Source of the DNA: JAIBCC01 sp963763855
GTDB taxonomy: Bacteria; Acidobacteriota; Blastocatellia; Pyrinomonadales; Pyrinomonadaceae
Assembly (NCBI GenBank): GCA_963763855.1
Contig: CAVXPU010000005.1
Span: forward strand, 2,046,001-2,110,000
Reading direction: 5' to 3'
DNA length: 64,000 nucleotides
Position 1 is the stretch's first letter; each line of letters begins with the position of its first letter. Shown here piece after piece: positions 26,345 to 34,923 of this stretch. Both the position numbers and the translations under genes were made by a program. The notes beneath the pieces are model-generated. The model was given only the letters and a program-made list of their open reading frames with translations, made no database searches and was not told the origin of the DNA.

Positions 26345-27478
26345 CTAAAAACTCGTCTTATTTTTGGCTTTATCCTGATACCTTTCAATTGCTAATGTTA
26401 TCAACGTATCAACCACTTGCGGAAAATCCAGTTCGCTGCCCGCCCACATTTTCGGATAACCCGAAGCATCGGTCAAACCCGGTAAAGTGTTGATTTCATT
26501 GAGTATCAATTCGCCTGTATCTGTCCTTAAAAAGAAATCGACTCTTGCCAAACCGGAACCATCGATTGCCTTAAAAGCCTGAACTGCCATTTGCTGGATC
26601 TTTCTTGAAAGCTCTTCGGAAATAAGTGCCGGCACGATAAATTCATTATTTCCTGTTCCTGAGTATTTTTCCGTATAGTCTAAAAAAGCTTTTGATTCGT
26701 CTTTTATCACATATTCGCCGGGCAAACTTGCTCTCGGTTCGTCATTTCCCAAAACTGCACATTCAATTTCCCGCATTTCAAGTCCTTCTTCGACAATGAT
26801 TTTACGATCGTATTCAGCTGCTAATTCGATAGCCCTACGCAAAGAGATTTCATCAGTCGCTCTGGAAACTCCAACCGATGAACCTAGGTTTGCAGGTTTT
26901 ACAAAGCACGGAAACCCCAGTTTTGATTTTACTTGTTCGATAACTGTATCAGAGGCAATTTCCCATTCGCCACGCAAAAACCAAACGTAGTTGCAAAGCG
27001 GCAATCCGGCATCGCGAAACAAAACTTTCATCACAACCTTATCCATTCCGCAGGCTGAAGCTAAAACTCCGCAGCCAACATAAGGAATTCCCGCCATTTC
27101 AAATAAGCCTTGAATTGTTCCGTCTTCACCGAAAGTTCCATGCAAAACAGGAATAACTACATCTAAATTGCAAGTTTTTTCTTCGCCGATTTCCGCTTCT
27201 AATTTGGTTAAGCCTTTATATTTTGTATCTCCAATCAAGGCAACCGCGTTTCTCGGGTAATTTCCAACATTTTCGAGCAACATTTGCTGAATTGAGGAAG
27301 GCAGCAATCCCATCGATTCAATCGGGTTTAGCCAATTCCCCTCCTTTGTGATCGCAATCGGAATTACTTCATATTTTTCCTTATTTATCTGTTCAATAAC
27401 CGTTTTTGCAGAACGAATTGATACTTCGTGTTCCCCCGAACGTCCTCCAAAAATAACTCCAACTCTAAGTTTTTCCAT
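26345..27478 (-). CDS. ddl: D-alanine--D-alanine ligase
   Basis: Ddl joins two D-alanines for peptidoglycan synthesis. The 377-residue length fits the A-type (DdlA) enzymes. GGRSGEHEVSIRSA opens the protein. VLHGTFGEDGTIQGLFEMAGIPYVG carries the substrate-binding elements, and the ATP-grasp part includes FPCFVKPANLGSSVGV, EIECAVLGN, and the Mg-binding LARVDFFL and ILNEINTLPGLT near the end. It is downstream of arginase with 16 bases between, at the end of the rpoN-led gene run. Confidence 0.95.
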   Translation of the reverse strand: MEKLRVGVIFGGRSGEHEVSIRSAKTVIEQINKEKYEVIPIAITKEGNWLNPIESMGLLPSSIQQMLLENVGNYPRNAVALIGDTKYKGLTKLEAEIGEEKTCNLDVVIPVLHGTFGEDGTIQGLFEMAGIPYVGCGVLASACGMDKVVMKVLFRDAGLPLCNYVWFLRGEWEIASDTVIEQVKSKLGFPCFVKPANLGSSVGVSRATDEISLRRAIELAAEYDRKIIVEEGLEMREIECAVLGNDEPRASLPGEYVIKDESKAFLDYTEKYSGTGNNEFIVPALISEELSRKIQQMAVQAFKAIDGSGLARVDFFLRTDTGELILNEINTLPGLTDASGYPKMWAGSELDFPQVVDTLITLAIERYQDKAKNKTSF

Positions 27479-27494
27479 AATCTCCGCTATTTAT

Positions 27495-28439
27495 TTATAA
27501 AATACTTTTGCCTAATGCTGAGAGGATTAATTCGACTGCTAATTCAGAAGTTCGATTGTTGGTATCTAACATGGGATTTACCTCAACAATCTCAAATGAC
27601 CTCATTTTATCTGTTTCTGCAATTCTTTCAAGTGCTAAATGTGCTTCACGATACGACATACCGCCGCGAACTAATGTTCCGGAACCAGGTGCGTCAACCG
27701 GATCAAGTGCATCAACGTCAAAAGTTACGCTAAATCCATCCGGTGCCTGCTTTACAATTTCCAAAGCTTTTTCAATACAATAATTCATTCCATATCGATC
27801 AATATCGTGCATCGTCCAGCAATGTATTCCGAGCTCGCGAATCATTTGTTTTTCGCCATTATCCAAATCTCTTGCTCCGATATGAGCAAAATATTTTGCT
27901 TTAATTTTCGGTGTAAAGCCTTCTAAATCAGTAAATTCCGGCAGACCCCGACCAAGCAAATGAGCCAGCGGCATACCATGTAAATTTCCTGATGGCGATG
28001 TTTCCGGCGTGTTCATATCTGCATGGGCATCAAACCACAAAAGACCAACTTCCTGATTTTTATTGCGATAAAAAGATTGAATTGCCGAGAATGTGGGCAA
28101 GGCAATAGAGTGGTCGCCACCCAGAATTATTGGTAATTCGCCAGCCGCCAAAATTTCTTTGATTGCCGGAATGATTTTTTCAATCGATGTTCTCATTTCC
28201 GCCAAATATTTCGGATGTTCTGTCGATTCGTCTGTCGGACGAGGCAAATCAAGATCGTGTATTTCATGAACTTCGTAGCCCATGTCAATAAGGTGTTCGG
28301 CTAATTTTTTACCGCGAACTGAAGTTTGACGAATGGTTCGTGTACCCAATGCACTTCCACGCATTCCGGCACCAAAGCCAAGCGGAACTCCAATAACTCC
28401 AAGTTTTCTTCCCTTGCCGGGATAATCCGGATCAAACAT
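27495..28439 (-). CDS. rocF: arginase family protein
   Basis: A manganese ureohydrolase of 314 residues. All metal ligands are seen: GGDHSIALPT, DAHADMNTPETSPSGN and TFDVDALDPVDAPG in order, with the substrate loop SPSGNLHGMPLA between. That SGN-LHG pattern is typical of true arginases, which cleave L-arginine to ornithine and urea. P5C dehydrogenase at 52977 could continue ornithine catabolism to glutamate once a transaminase has acted. It reads between the PPOX-fold gene (3-base gap) and ddl. Confidence 0.9.
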   Translation of the reverse strand: MFDPDYPGKGRKLGVIGVPLGFGAGMRGSALGTRTIRQTSVRGKKLAEHLIDMGYEVHEIHDLDLPRPTDESTEHPKYLAEMRTSIEKIIPAIKEILAAGELPIILGGDHSIALPTFSAIQSFYRNKNQEVGLLWFDAHADMNTPETSPSGNLHGMPLAHLLGRGLPEFTDLEGFTPKIKAKYFAHIGARDLDNGEKQMIRELGIHCWTMHDIDRYGMNYCIEKALEIVKQAPDGFSVTFDVDALDPVDAPGSGTLVRGGMSYREAHLALERIAETDKMRSFEIVEVNPMLDTNNRTSELAVELILSALGKSIL

Positions 28440-28442
28440 AAT

Positions 28443-28988
28443 TTATGTGTCTAAAAGGTTTGTAGGCAACCCATCTATGCTTTCTAAATTTTTTGCACGC
28501 CAATAATCCTTCAATTTCTCTTCATCTTTCCCTTCTGCCCAATCGATCAGCGTATCTCTTTCTTCTACTAATTCATAAACCGGAACACCAAAACCGCAAG
28601 AAGTTTGCGTAGATTCTATGTGCAAAAGAATCAACTGCCGCTCACCAAAATCTCGCATAAAATTTGGGATAAGTTCGTTCCATTTATTCGAATCTTTTTT
28701 TACAATTTCGCCCTGTCCATAAAGTCTCAAAATCAAAGGTTTATCCGTAAAACTACAAAACATTATCGTAATTCTCCCATTTTCCTGAATATGGGCTGAA
28801 GTTTCATTGCCGCTTCCGGTTAAATCCAAATATCCGACCGTTTTATTATCAAGGCAGCGAAAAGTGTCAATTCCCTTTGGCGATAGATTTATTCTGCCTT
28901 TTACCGGAGCGGTTGCCGTAAAAAACATCTTCTGTTCGCCGATAAATTTAATCAAACTTTCATCTAATTCCGTCTTAAATTTCGCCAT
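28443..28988 (-). CDS. pyridoxamine 5'-phosphate oxidase-fold protein
   Basis: A split-barrel flavin-binding protein of 181 residues. KFIGEQKMFFTATAPVKGRINLSPKG, VGYLDLTGSGNETSAHIQENGRITIMFCSF and LRLYGQGEIV are the barrel strands of the PPOX/general stress protein 26-like family. It lacks the C-terminal dimerisation region of true PdxH, so pyridoxine oxidation is unlikely; such proteins bind FMN, F420 or haem. It is wedged between HPr (2-base gap) and arginase (3-base gap), which implies co-transcription with the phosphotransfer genes. Confidence 0.8.
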   Translation of the reverse strand: MAKFKTELDESLIKFIGEQKMFFTATAPVKGRINLSPKGIDTFRCLDNKTVGYLDLTGSGNETSAHIQENGRITIMFCSFTDKPLILRLYGQGEIVKKDSNKWNELIPNFMRDFGERQLILLHIESTQTSCGFGVPVYELVEERDTLIDWAEGKDEEKLKDYWRAKNLESIDGLPTNLLDT

Positions 28989-28990
28989 CG

Positions 28991-29263
28991 TTAAATTTCT
29001 CCAAAGCCTTTTTCTACCAATTCTGCAACTGCTTGAAGGGCTTCAATTTCGTCAAGTCCTTCTACCTGCAGAGTCAAATTTGTGCCTTTTGCGGCGGCTA
29101 ATGTTAAAACACTCAAAATTGATTTTGCATCAGCAATTACGGCATTATCGTGCCTGATAAGCGTAATTTTGCTTTTGAATTTGCCTGCTAATTTCACTAA
29201 CTGAGCAGCCGCCCTTGCGTGAAGTCCCAAGGGATTTATTATCTTAATTTCCGCTTCAATCAT
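28991..29263 (-). CDS. ptsH: phosphocarrier protein HPr
   Basis: A 90-residue HPr. The phosphorylatable His15 lies in NPLGLHARAA, and the HprK target Ser is Ser48 in DAKSILSVL, two residues later than the usual 46. The remaining segments (LARHD-like RHDNAVIADA; VEGLDEIEALQAVAELVE) match. With HprK and EIIA in the same cluster but no EI or sugar permease visible, it probably serves a regulatory phosphorelay rather than sugar uptake. It directly follows the EIIA gene (no gap after its stop). Confidence 0.94.
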   Translation of the reverse strand: MIEAEIKIINPLGLHARAAAQLVKLAGKFKSKITLIRHDNAVIADAKSILSVLTLAAAKGTNLTLQVEGLDEIEALQAVAELVEKGFGEI

Positions 29264-29689
29264 CTATTTTATTTTTGGTGGGGCAAGCAATTCACTCGCA
29301 CGATAAATTGATTTTTTACCTTGTTCTTCAACGACTTTAGCCATTTCCGAAAGCGACATTTCGCTGTGCTGCGACGCTAATTTTATAACCATCGGCAGAT
29401 TCACGCCCGTTACGATCTCCACCTGTTCATCAGCAATAAACATGGCTGAAATATTCGTCGGTGTGCCGCCAAACATGTCTGTTAAAATCAAAACTCCAAC
29501 GCCCGCTGAAACCTTTTTTATTGCTTTCGCAATTTCAGCTTGGGCGATTTCAACGTCGTCGTTCCAACCCATCGAAACGGCTTTAATATGCTCCAATTTC
29601 CCAACAACGGTTTCCGCCGCACTCAATAATTCATTCGCCAGTTTTCCGTGTGAAACAATTACGCCACCGATTTTCTTTTCTTCTGTCAT
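29264..29689 (-). CDS. PTS EIIA component, mannose (Man/Gut-like) type
   Basis: The start is taken at ATG 29689 (MTEEKK) giving 141 residues; a TTG nine bases upstream is an alternative. The EIIA-Man fold is clear: GGVIVSHGKLANELLSAAE with the phosphorylated His14, NDDVEIAQAEI, and VLILTDMFGGTPTN around residue 65. The domain stands alone, without the EIIB domain fused in sugar transporters. In Proteobacteria and relatives such lone EIIA genes lie with rapZ, hprK and ptsH and act in regulation; the same order is seen here. Confidence 0.9.
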   Translation of the reverse strand: MTEEKKIGGVIVSHGKLANELLSAAETVVGKLEHIKAVSMGWNDDVEIAQAEIAKAIKKVSAGVGVLILTDMFGGTPTNISAMFIADEQVEIVTGVNLPMVIKLASQHSEMSLSEMAKVVEEQGKKSIYRASELLAPPKIK

Positions 29690-29701
29690 CTTGACCAACC
29701 C

Positions 29702-30601
29702 CTATTTTTGCACATCGCGATGCACAATAGAAACCTCAAAACCCTCTTTACTCAATGCTTTACCGATAGCTTCCGTCAGCATTACCGAACGATGTCTGCC
29801 GCCAGTGCAGCCGATTCCGATCGTTAAATATGACTTTCCTTCGCGTTTATAAAGCGGAAGCAAATAATTTATTAAGTCTAAAAAACGTCGTTTAGTTTCA
29901 AGAACTTCGTCTTCTTTTGTCAGGAAATCAATTACTTTTTCATCTGTTCCCGGTAAATGTTTCAATTCGGGAACAAAATATGGATTCGGCAAATGTCGCA
30001 CGTCAAACAACAAATCTGCACTCGGCGGAACACCGTATTTATGCCCAAAACTAACAATTTGCACGTGAAGCGGATGCCCTTCGTCGGTTTGGCTAAATTT
30101 TTCAACGAGCAAACGGCGTAAAGTATGAACGGTTTGGCTGGATGTATCGATTATAAGATCAGCTTTTTCACGGACGTGCTGCAAGGCTTCCCGCTCTGCC
30201 CGAATCGCAGGTAAAAGTCCTTTTCCTTCATCTGCCGGATGCGGACGACGGGTTTCGCTAAATCTTCGCGACAAAATTTGATCGTCTGCTTCAAAAAATA
30301 AGACAAATGGATGCAGATTTTTCTTGGCAAGTTTTTTCAATTCATTTGAGAAATTCGATAAAAAATGTCTTTCACGAATGTCGATTACGAGTGCAGCTTT
30401 TTCGATTGCCGTAACTTCTTCATCATTGGGAAGGAGCAAACGTGCAAATGGTGAAAGCAATGTGACAGGTAAATTATCAACGCAAAAATAGCCCAAATCT
30501 TCAAAAGCATTAGTTGCGGAAGACATTCCCGAACCGCTTAAACCGGTTATAATAAGAAAGTTAGGAACATTCTTAATTTTCAATTCACTCTTTTCCGACA
30601 T
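29702..30601 (-). CDS. rapZ: RNase adapter protein RapZ/YvcJ with altered P-loop
   Basis: A 299-residue RapZ family protein. The C-terminal domain, which in E. coli binds the sRNAs GlmY/GlmZ and guides RNase E, is complete (VSFGHKYGVP, FDVRHLPNP, IGIGCTGGRHRSV). The N-terminal nucleotide-binding P-loop reads GLSGSGMS at 20-27, with Met26 where the family has the invariant Walker A Lys. The following EDLGYFCVDNLP is intact. ATP or GTP binding is therefore likely weakened. It lies between hprK (1-base gap) and EIIA, the common bacterial order. The RNA partner in this phylum is unknown. Confidence 0.92.
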   Translation of the reverse strand: MSEKSELKIKNVPNFLIITGLSGSGMSSATNAFEDLGYFCVDNLPVTLLSPFARLLLPNDEEVTAIEKAALVIDIRERHFLSNFSNELKKLAKKNLHPFVLFFEADDQILSRRFSETRRPHPADEGKGLLPAIRAEREALQHVREKADLIIDTSSQTVHTLRRLLVEKFSQTDEGHPLHVQIVSFGHKYGVPPSADLLFDVRHLPNPYFVPELKHLPGTDEKVIDFLTKEDEVLETKRRFLDLINYLLPLYKREGKSYLTIGIGCTGGRHRSVMLTEAIGKALSKEGFEVSIVHRDVQK

Positions 30602-30602
30602 A

Positions 30603-31568
30603 TTATTTTTCTGAACCCGCCTGCATTTGCTGAGTGTGTTTTTCGATCAAATTTTGTGCAGCATCATATCCTTTCGCTTTTAATAGGTGAATCCGAATCG
30701 CCGTTTCAACCAAAGTTGAAATATTTCTCCCCGAACTAACCGGCAAAACAAATTTGACGACTTTAACCCCAAAAATTTCTTCGACATTTGTTTCAACACC
30801 GAGCCGATCTATTTCTTTAACGTCATTCCATCTTTTGAGCTCAACGCATAAATCTACGCTGCTTTGATTGCCTACCGCTGAAACTCCAAAAAGTTCTTTA
30901 ATATTAATTATTCCGAGTCCGCGAATCTCAAGCAATTCGTGAGTTAATTCAGGCGATGAACCAAGTAAATTTTCCCCAATTTTTTTGACCAAAACAGCAT
31001 CGTCTGCTATCAAGCGATGTCCCCGTGTTACCAAATCTAAAGCACATTCTGATTTACCAACTCCAGATGCTCCAAGTATCAAAACGCCAAGACCATAAAT
31101 GCCCATAAATACGGCATGAAGCGTGATTTGCGGTGCGAGAACTTCTTGCAGAAAACTGGTAACGGAATTAATTGCCAAAGAGCTGACAACCGGAGTTCGC
31201 AGTATCGGAAGCCCAATTTTGTTGGCTATTTCCAATAATTCAATTGGCGGCTCGAGACTTTTTGTAACCAATATGCACGAAATATTTGCTAAATTTATTT
31301 GTTCAATGGCAGATGCTCTCGCTTTACTGTCGAGATGAGAAAGATAGCCAATTTCGCTTTGCCCGACGATTTGTATCCTTCCCTGATGAGTGTGTTGGGA
31401 ATATCCGGCAAGGGCTAATCCTAATTTCTGGATTCGCGATGAGGAAATTGTCCTCAACTTTAAACCTTTTTCGCCTGCAATAACTTCAATTTCCAAGTCA
31501 GCCGGCACAATTGAGACAAATTCCTCGACGGATATTCGGGATTCAACATTTTCAAAATTTGTATTCAT
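30603..31568 (-). CDS. hprK: HPr kinase/phosphorylase
   Basis: HprK phosphorylates and dephosphorylates HPr on a serine according to energy state. From ATG 31568 the product has 321 residues. The N-terminal Hpr_kinase_N domain occupies about 10-135. The kinase domain has Walker A GASGVGKS at 166-173, DDAVLV nearby, and the HprK signature LLEIRGLGIINIKELFG. It is followed by the C-terminal basic region. The next gene begins one base after its stop. This intact kinase, with HPr bearing a target Ser, implies Ser-phosphorylation control outside the Firmicutes. Confidence 0.95.
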   Translation of the reverse strand: MNTNFENVESRISVEEFVSIVPADLEIEVIAGEKGLKLRTISSSRIQKLGLALAGYSQHTHQGRIQIVGQSEIGYLSHLDSKARASAIEQINLANISCILVTKSLEPPIELLEIANKIGLPILRTPVVSSLAINSVTSFLQEVLAPQITLHAVFMGIYGLGVLILGASGVGKSECALDLVTRGHRLIADDAVLVKKIGENLLGSSPELTHELLEIRGLGIINIKELFGVSAVGNQSSVDLCVELKRWNDVKEIDRLGVETNVEEIFGVKVVKFVLPVSSGRNISTLVETAIRIHLLKAKGYDAAQNLIEKHTQQMQAGSEK

Positions 31569-31574
31569 CAAGAT

Positions 31575-32105
31575 TTATGGTTGGATCAAACCATAATTGC
31601 CATCATTCCTTTGATATATCACAGAAATTCTCTCAGTTTCAGCGTCTCTGAAAACCAAAAACTGATTCTCTTCATCTTTTAAGCGAATTACTGCCTCTTC
31701 ATCCGTCATGGGTTTGATCGAATATTGCTTTACGTTTACGATTCTCGGGGAAACAGCTTCATCGCGTACTTCCGGTTTGTCGTTTTCAAGAGTCGTTATT
31801 TTGGTTGCTTTATGGTGCTTATCAATTACCTTATTCTTTAATTTGAGTGCCTGCTTCTCGAGCTTATCAATAGTTTTAGTCAGAGATTGATACATATCCG
31901 AAACCGTCGAATTTGCAGTCAATATTGCGTCTCGCCATTTAACTATCACCTCAGAGCGATGCCTTCCTTTTTCAACTTCGATAATGATGTGTGCCGATGT
32001 AGCATTGCCATTAAATAAATGATTCAGTCTTTCAAAATGACTTTCAACATGACTGCGTAAAGCCGGAGTTACTTCAATATGTCTGCCTGTATATTCATAT
32101 TTCAT
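31575..32105 (-). CDS. hpf: ribosome hibernation promoting factor (HPF/RaiA, long form)
   Basis: Started at ATG 32105, which has AGAGG eight bases upstream; the longer frame adds an unlike leader. The 176 residues comprise the N-terminal RaiA domain (MKYEYTGRHIEVTPALRSHVE at the start, through about 100), which binds the decoding centre. A linker and the C-terminal HPF_C domain (VNVKQYSIKPMTDEEAVIRL, NQFLVFRDAETERISVIYQRNDGNYGLI in outline), which dimerises 70S ribosomes into 100S, follow. Its place next to rpoN is conserved in many Gram-negative bacteria. Confidence 0.93.
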   Translation of the reverse strand: MKYEYTGRHIEVTPALRSHVESHFERLNHLFNGNATSAHIIIEVEKGRHRSEVIVKWRDAILTANSTVSDMYQSLTKTIDKLEKQALKLKNKVIDKHHKATKITTLENDKPEVRDEAVSPRIVNVKQYSIKPMTDEEAVIRLKDEENQFLVFRDAETERISVIYQRNDGNYGLIQP

Positions 32106-32201
32106 AAAATTACCTCTTGTGCTGATGTCTGGGGAAAAAGTTAACGACAAGTAATTGCAACCGATTAACTATTCGCCACTAACCTAAGAAAAAACTAAAT
32201 T

Positions 32202-33770
32202 TCAAACAACTGTTTTGCGTTCGCGTGAACCGGGAATTTGCATCTGATCCCGATATTTCGCCACCGTCCGCCGGGATAGCTTAATTCCCTCTTTACCAAG
32301 AATCTTTGCTACATCATCATCCGTGATCGGCTTTTTGGTATCCTCATCTTCGATCATTTTCTTGATTCGAAGCTTGATAATTCTGGTCGAAACCTCCTCG
32401 CCGTCTTCGTTGAGCATTCCTTCCGAGAAAAATCTGCGAATTTCGATAACTCCCTGTGGCGTATAGGCATATTTGCGATTTACAACTCGGGAAATGGTTG
32501 AAAGATGCATCCCAATATCTTCGGCTACGTCTTTTAGCATCATCGGTTTTATATGCTCAACACCCTTTTCCAAGAAATCCATTTGACGCTTGACGATACA
32601 TTCCACAACCCGATAAATCGTCTGCCTGCGATGTTCGATATTACGCAATAAATCTACCGCCGAACGAATATTATCTTTTATAAAATCCTTTTCCTCTTTG
32701 GAAGTTTTGCTCTGATCGAGCATTTTTTGGTAGGTTGAATTGATACGAAGCCGCGGACTTCCATCATCAGTAAAATAAATTACGTAATCATCGTCAATCT
32801 TCTCGATATAAACTTCCGGCACAACAAAAACAGGTTCCTCAGAAGCATAACGTCTGCCCGGGTAGGGGTCGAGACAACGGATTTTATTGATCTCTTCATT
32901 CAAAGCCTGTAATTCAATGCCGATTTCTTTCGACAAATGCTGCAAGCGATGGGGTTGTAAATCTTCAAAATGATTTTTAACCAAATCAACTGCCAAACTT
33001 CCCGCTTCGCCTTTTACTTCGAGTTGAGCAACCAAACATTCGTTGACATTTCTCGCACCGCAACCGACTGGATCAAGTTCCAAAACAATCTGGCGGACTT
33101 TTTCAACCGATTCCAGCGAACAATTTGCCATCGCCGCGATTTCTTCATTGGTCGCTTTCAAACGACCGTCTTCATTGACGTTTCCAACAAGACATATCCC
33201 GATTTCTTTAAGAGTTTCGCTGATTTGCAGAAGATTTATCTGCCATTCAAGATGTTCGGTAAGCGATTCAGAACGGGTTAAAAACTGCTCAAAGCTCGGT
33301 GCGTCTTCTTTATATTCGATTTCTTGAGTTTTATAGCCGGGGTCGAGATAATCCTTAAATTCCTGACCAAAATCAATCTCTTCAAAAGCATCTACCCTTT
33401 CAGTAACAGGTTCCGGCACGTCGCCATCAAAATCTGTTTCCGTAGCGTAATCTTCAGTAAAGCCGCTTTCGGTGTAATTCTCGGTCTGGGCATTTTCAAA
33501 ACCATTATCTTCATTATTCGAACCATTGAGCGGAATCTCGGTTTCAAAAGGATCATAATTCTCGGCATTTTGGTCAATAATATTTTCCGAAATTTCTTGA
33601 ATTTCTTCATCATTACCAACCTCTTCGAGCATCGGATTTGCGATCATTTCCTGCTGCACAAGCTCGCTCAATTCAAGCGAATTCATCTGCAACATTTCTA
33701 TCCTCTGTCGCAATTGCGGGGTTAAAACCATCCGCTGATCGAGTCTTTGGCTAAGCTTTAGTGATGACAT
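32202..33770 (-). CDS. rpoN: RNA polymerase sigma-54 factor
   Basis: Taken from ATG 33770 (MSSLKLSQRLDQRMVLTPQLRQ), giving 522 residues. Region I, with its Gln/Leu-rich activator-binding segment (QLRQRIEMLQMNSLELSELVQQ), is followed by a long acidic region II (about 50-150). The core-binding domain, helix-turn-helix (MHLSTISRVVNRKYAYTPQG) and C-terminal RpoN box (SRRTVAKYR) are intact. Sigma-54 recognises -24/-12 promoters and needs AAA+ activators, none of which is in the window. It leads the hpf-hprK-rapZ-EIIA-HPr run. Confidence 0.96.
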   Translation of the reverse strand: MSSLKLSQRLDQRMVLTPQLRQRIEMLQMNSLELSELVQQEMIANPMLEEVGNDEEIQEISENIIDQNAENYDPFETEIPLNGSNNEDNGFENAQTENYTESGFTEDYATETDFDGDVPEPVTERVDAFEEIDFGQEFKDYLDPGYKTQEIEYKEDAPSFEQFLTRSESLTEHLEWQINLLQISETLKEIGICLVGNVNEDGRLKATNEEIAAMANCSLESVEKVRQIVLELDPVGCGARNVNECLVAQLEVKGEAGSLAVDLVKNHFEDLQPHRLQHLSKEIGIELQALNEEINKIRCLDPYPGRRYASEEPVFVVPEVYIEKIDDDYVIYFTDDGSPRLRINSTYQKMLDQSKTSKEEKDFIKDNIRSAVDLLRNIEHRRQTIYRVVECIVKRQMDFLEKGVEHIKPMMLKDVAEDIGMHLSTISRVVNRKYAYTPQGVIEIRRFFSEGMLNEDGEEVSTRIIKLRIKKMIEDEDTKKPITDDDVAKILGKEGIKLSRRTVAKYRDQMQIPGSRERKTVV

Positions 33771-34167
33771 AAAAGAAATTCGAATAGATTTGGTGTAGAA
33801 GACCAAACCCTTGATATGCCCTAATTATAACCGATACATCGGGTAAATTGGAAGTTGCATTTCTCAAACTCAAAACTCATTTTCAAATTAATAATAATTG
33901 ATTGGCAATGTCCGAAATTAGGAAGGGCTTGATTTTGTATCAGTAGTCTGACTGTCGTTTTTTTCTAAAGCGTAATCCGGTTTTAATGGGCGAAAGGATA
34001 GCCTAATCAAAGTAATTAAGATTTTAATCGTTTTTAAAAAAGTATTCCGGTTGTTTGAAAGAGTTCCCCAAATATTTCATAAACGGAACTCGTGGGCATT
34101 TGTGCTGTGGGAAGGTTGGAAAAGCCCGTCAATCACACAAATTGCAAGATATTTCTGAGGCTAAAAT
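33771..34167. other. intergenic stretch between pdxJ and rpoN with an unassigned open frame
   Basis: About 400 bases. The rpoN promoter should be near 33780-33900. From 33976 to 34158 the plus strand has a 60-codon frame with no start codon and protein-like content (VFRLFERVPQIFHKRNSWAF, WEGWKSPS). It could be the end of a lost gene, but no family is recognised. Confidence 0.4.
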
Positions 34168-34903
34168 TCAACTTTTGGCTATCGCACTCAAATAACGTTT
34201 GATAGTATTCTCCAAACCAAGATAGATTGCATCACAAATGATTGCATGACCGATAGAAACTTCAAGTAAACCCGGAACAAAACTCTTGTAAAAGCTTAAA
34301 TTATCTAGGTTTAGGTCATGTCCTGCATTTATGCCTAAGCCGATCTCATTGGCTACATTCGATGCACGAATATGAGGTTCTATAGCTTTTTCTTTGTCTC
34401 GATAGAACTCTTCTGCGAAAGGTCCCGTGTATAATTCAACGCGATCTGCTCCAACAGCTTTCGCCCCATTCACAATTTCCTCAAGCGGATCAGAAAAGAG
34501 CGAAACTCTTATTCCCTTTTCCTTCAATTTCCCAATTATTTCAGTAAGAAAAACCTTTTCGCCTATCGTATCCCACCCGTGATCTGAAGTTAGCTGATTC
34601 GATGCATCGGGAACGAGCGTGCATTGATGCGGCTTAACGTCTAAAACCATTTCCATAAATCGCTCGTCAGGAAAGCCTTCGATATTAAACTCAGTGGCTG
34701 ACAACATTTTGCAGCGGCTTGATATCATCATAACGAATGTGCCGTTCATCCTGACGCGGATGAATCGTAATCCCTTGAGCTCCAAACTTTTCACAATCTT
34801 GGGCGATTTGCAAAATATCTGGCGAATTCCCCCCACGAGAATTCCTCACGAGTGCATATTTATTTATGTTGACGCTAAGTCTGGTTTGAGTTTTCGTTTC
34901 CAC
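34168..34903 (-). pseudogene. pdxJ: pyridoxine 5'-phosphate synthase gene with one frameshift
   Basis: PdxJ condenses 3-amino-1-hydroxyacetone phosphate with deoxyxylulose phosphate in vitamin B6 synthesis. The N-terminal frame from 34903 gives LSVNINKYALVRNSRGGN, GAQGITIHPRQDERHIRYDD and stops after QNVVSH. The second frame continues with TEFNIEGFP, VKPHQCTLVPDASNQLTSDHGWDT, a GADRVELYTGPFAE block and GINAGHDLNLDNL to 34168. Removing one C at about 34696-34697 joins them into a full-length PdxJ of about 244 residues. Every catalytic segment is conserved, so a sequencing error or very recent mutation is more likely than old decay. Confidence 0.85.
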
Positions 34904-34923
34904 GGGAACATTTTAACTTAATT

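Noticed and set aside
31100..31600. Plus-strand ORFs opposite hprK
   Set aside because: Antisense shadows; hprK has all its motifs on the reverse strand.
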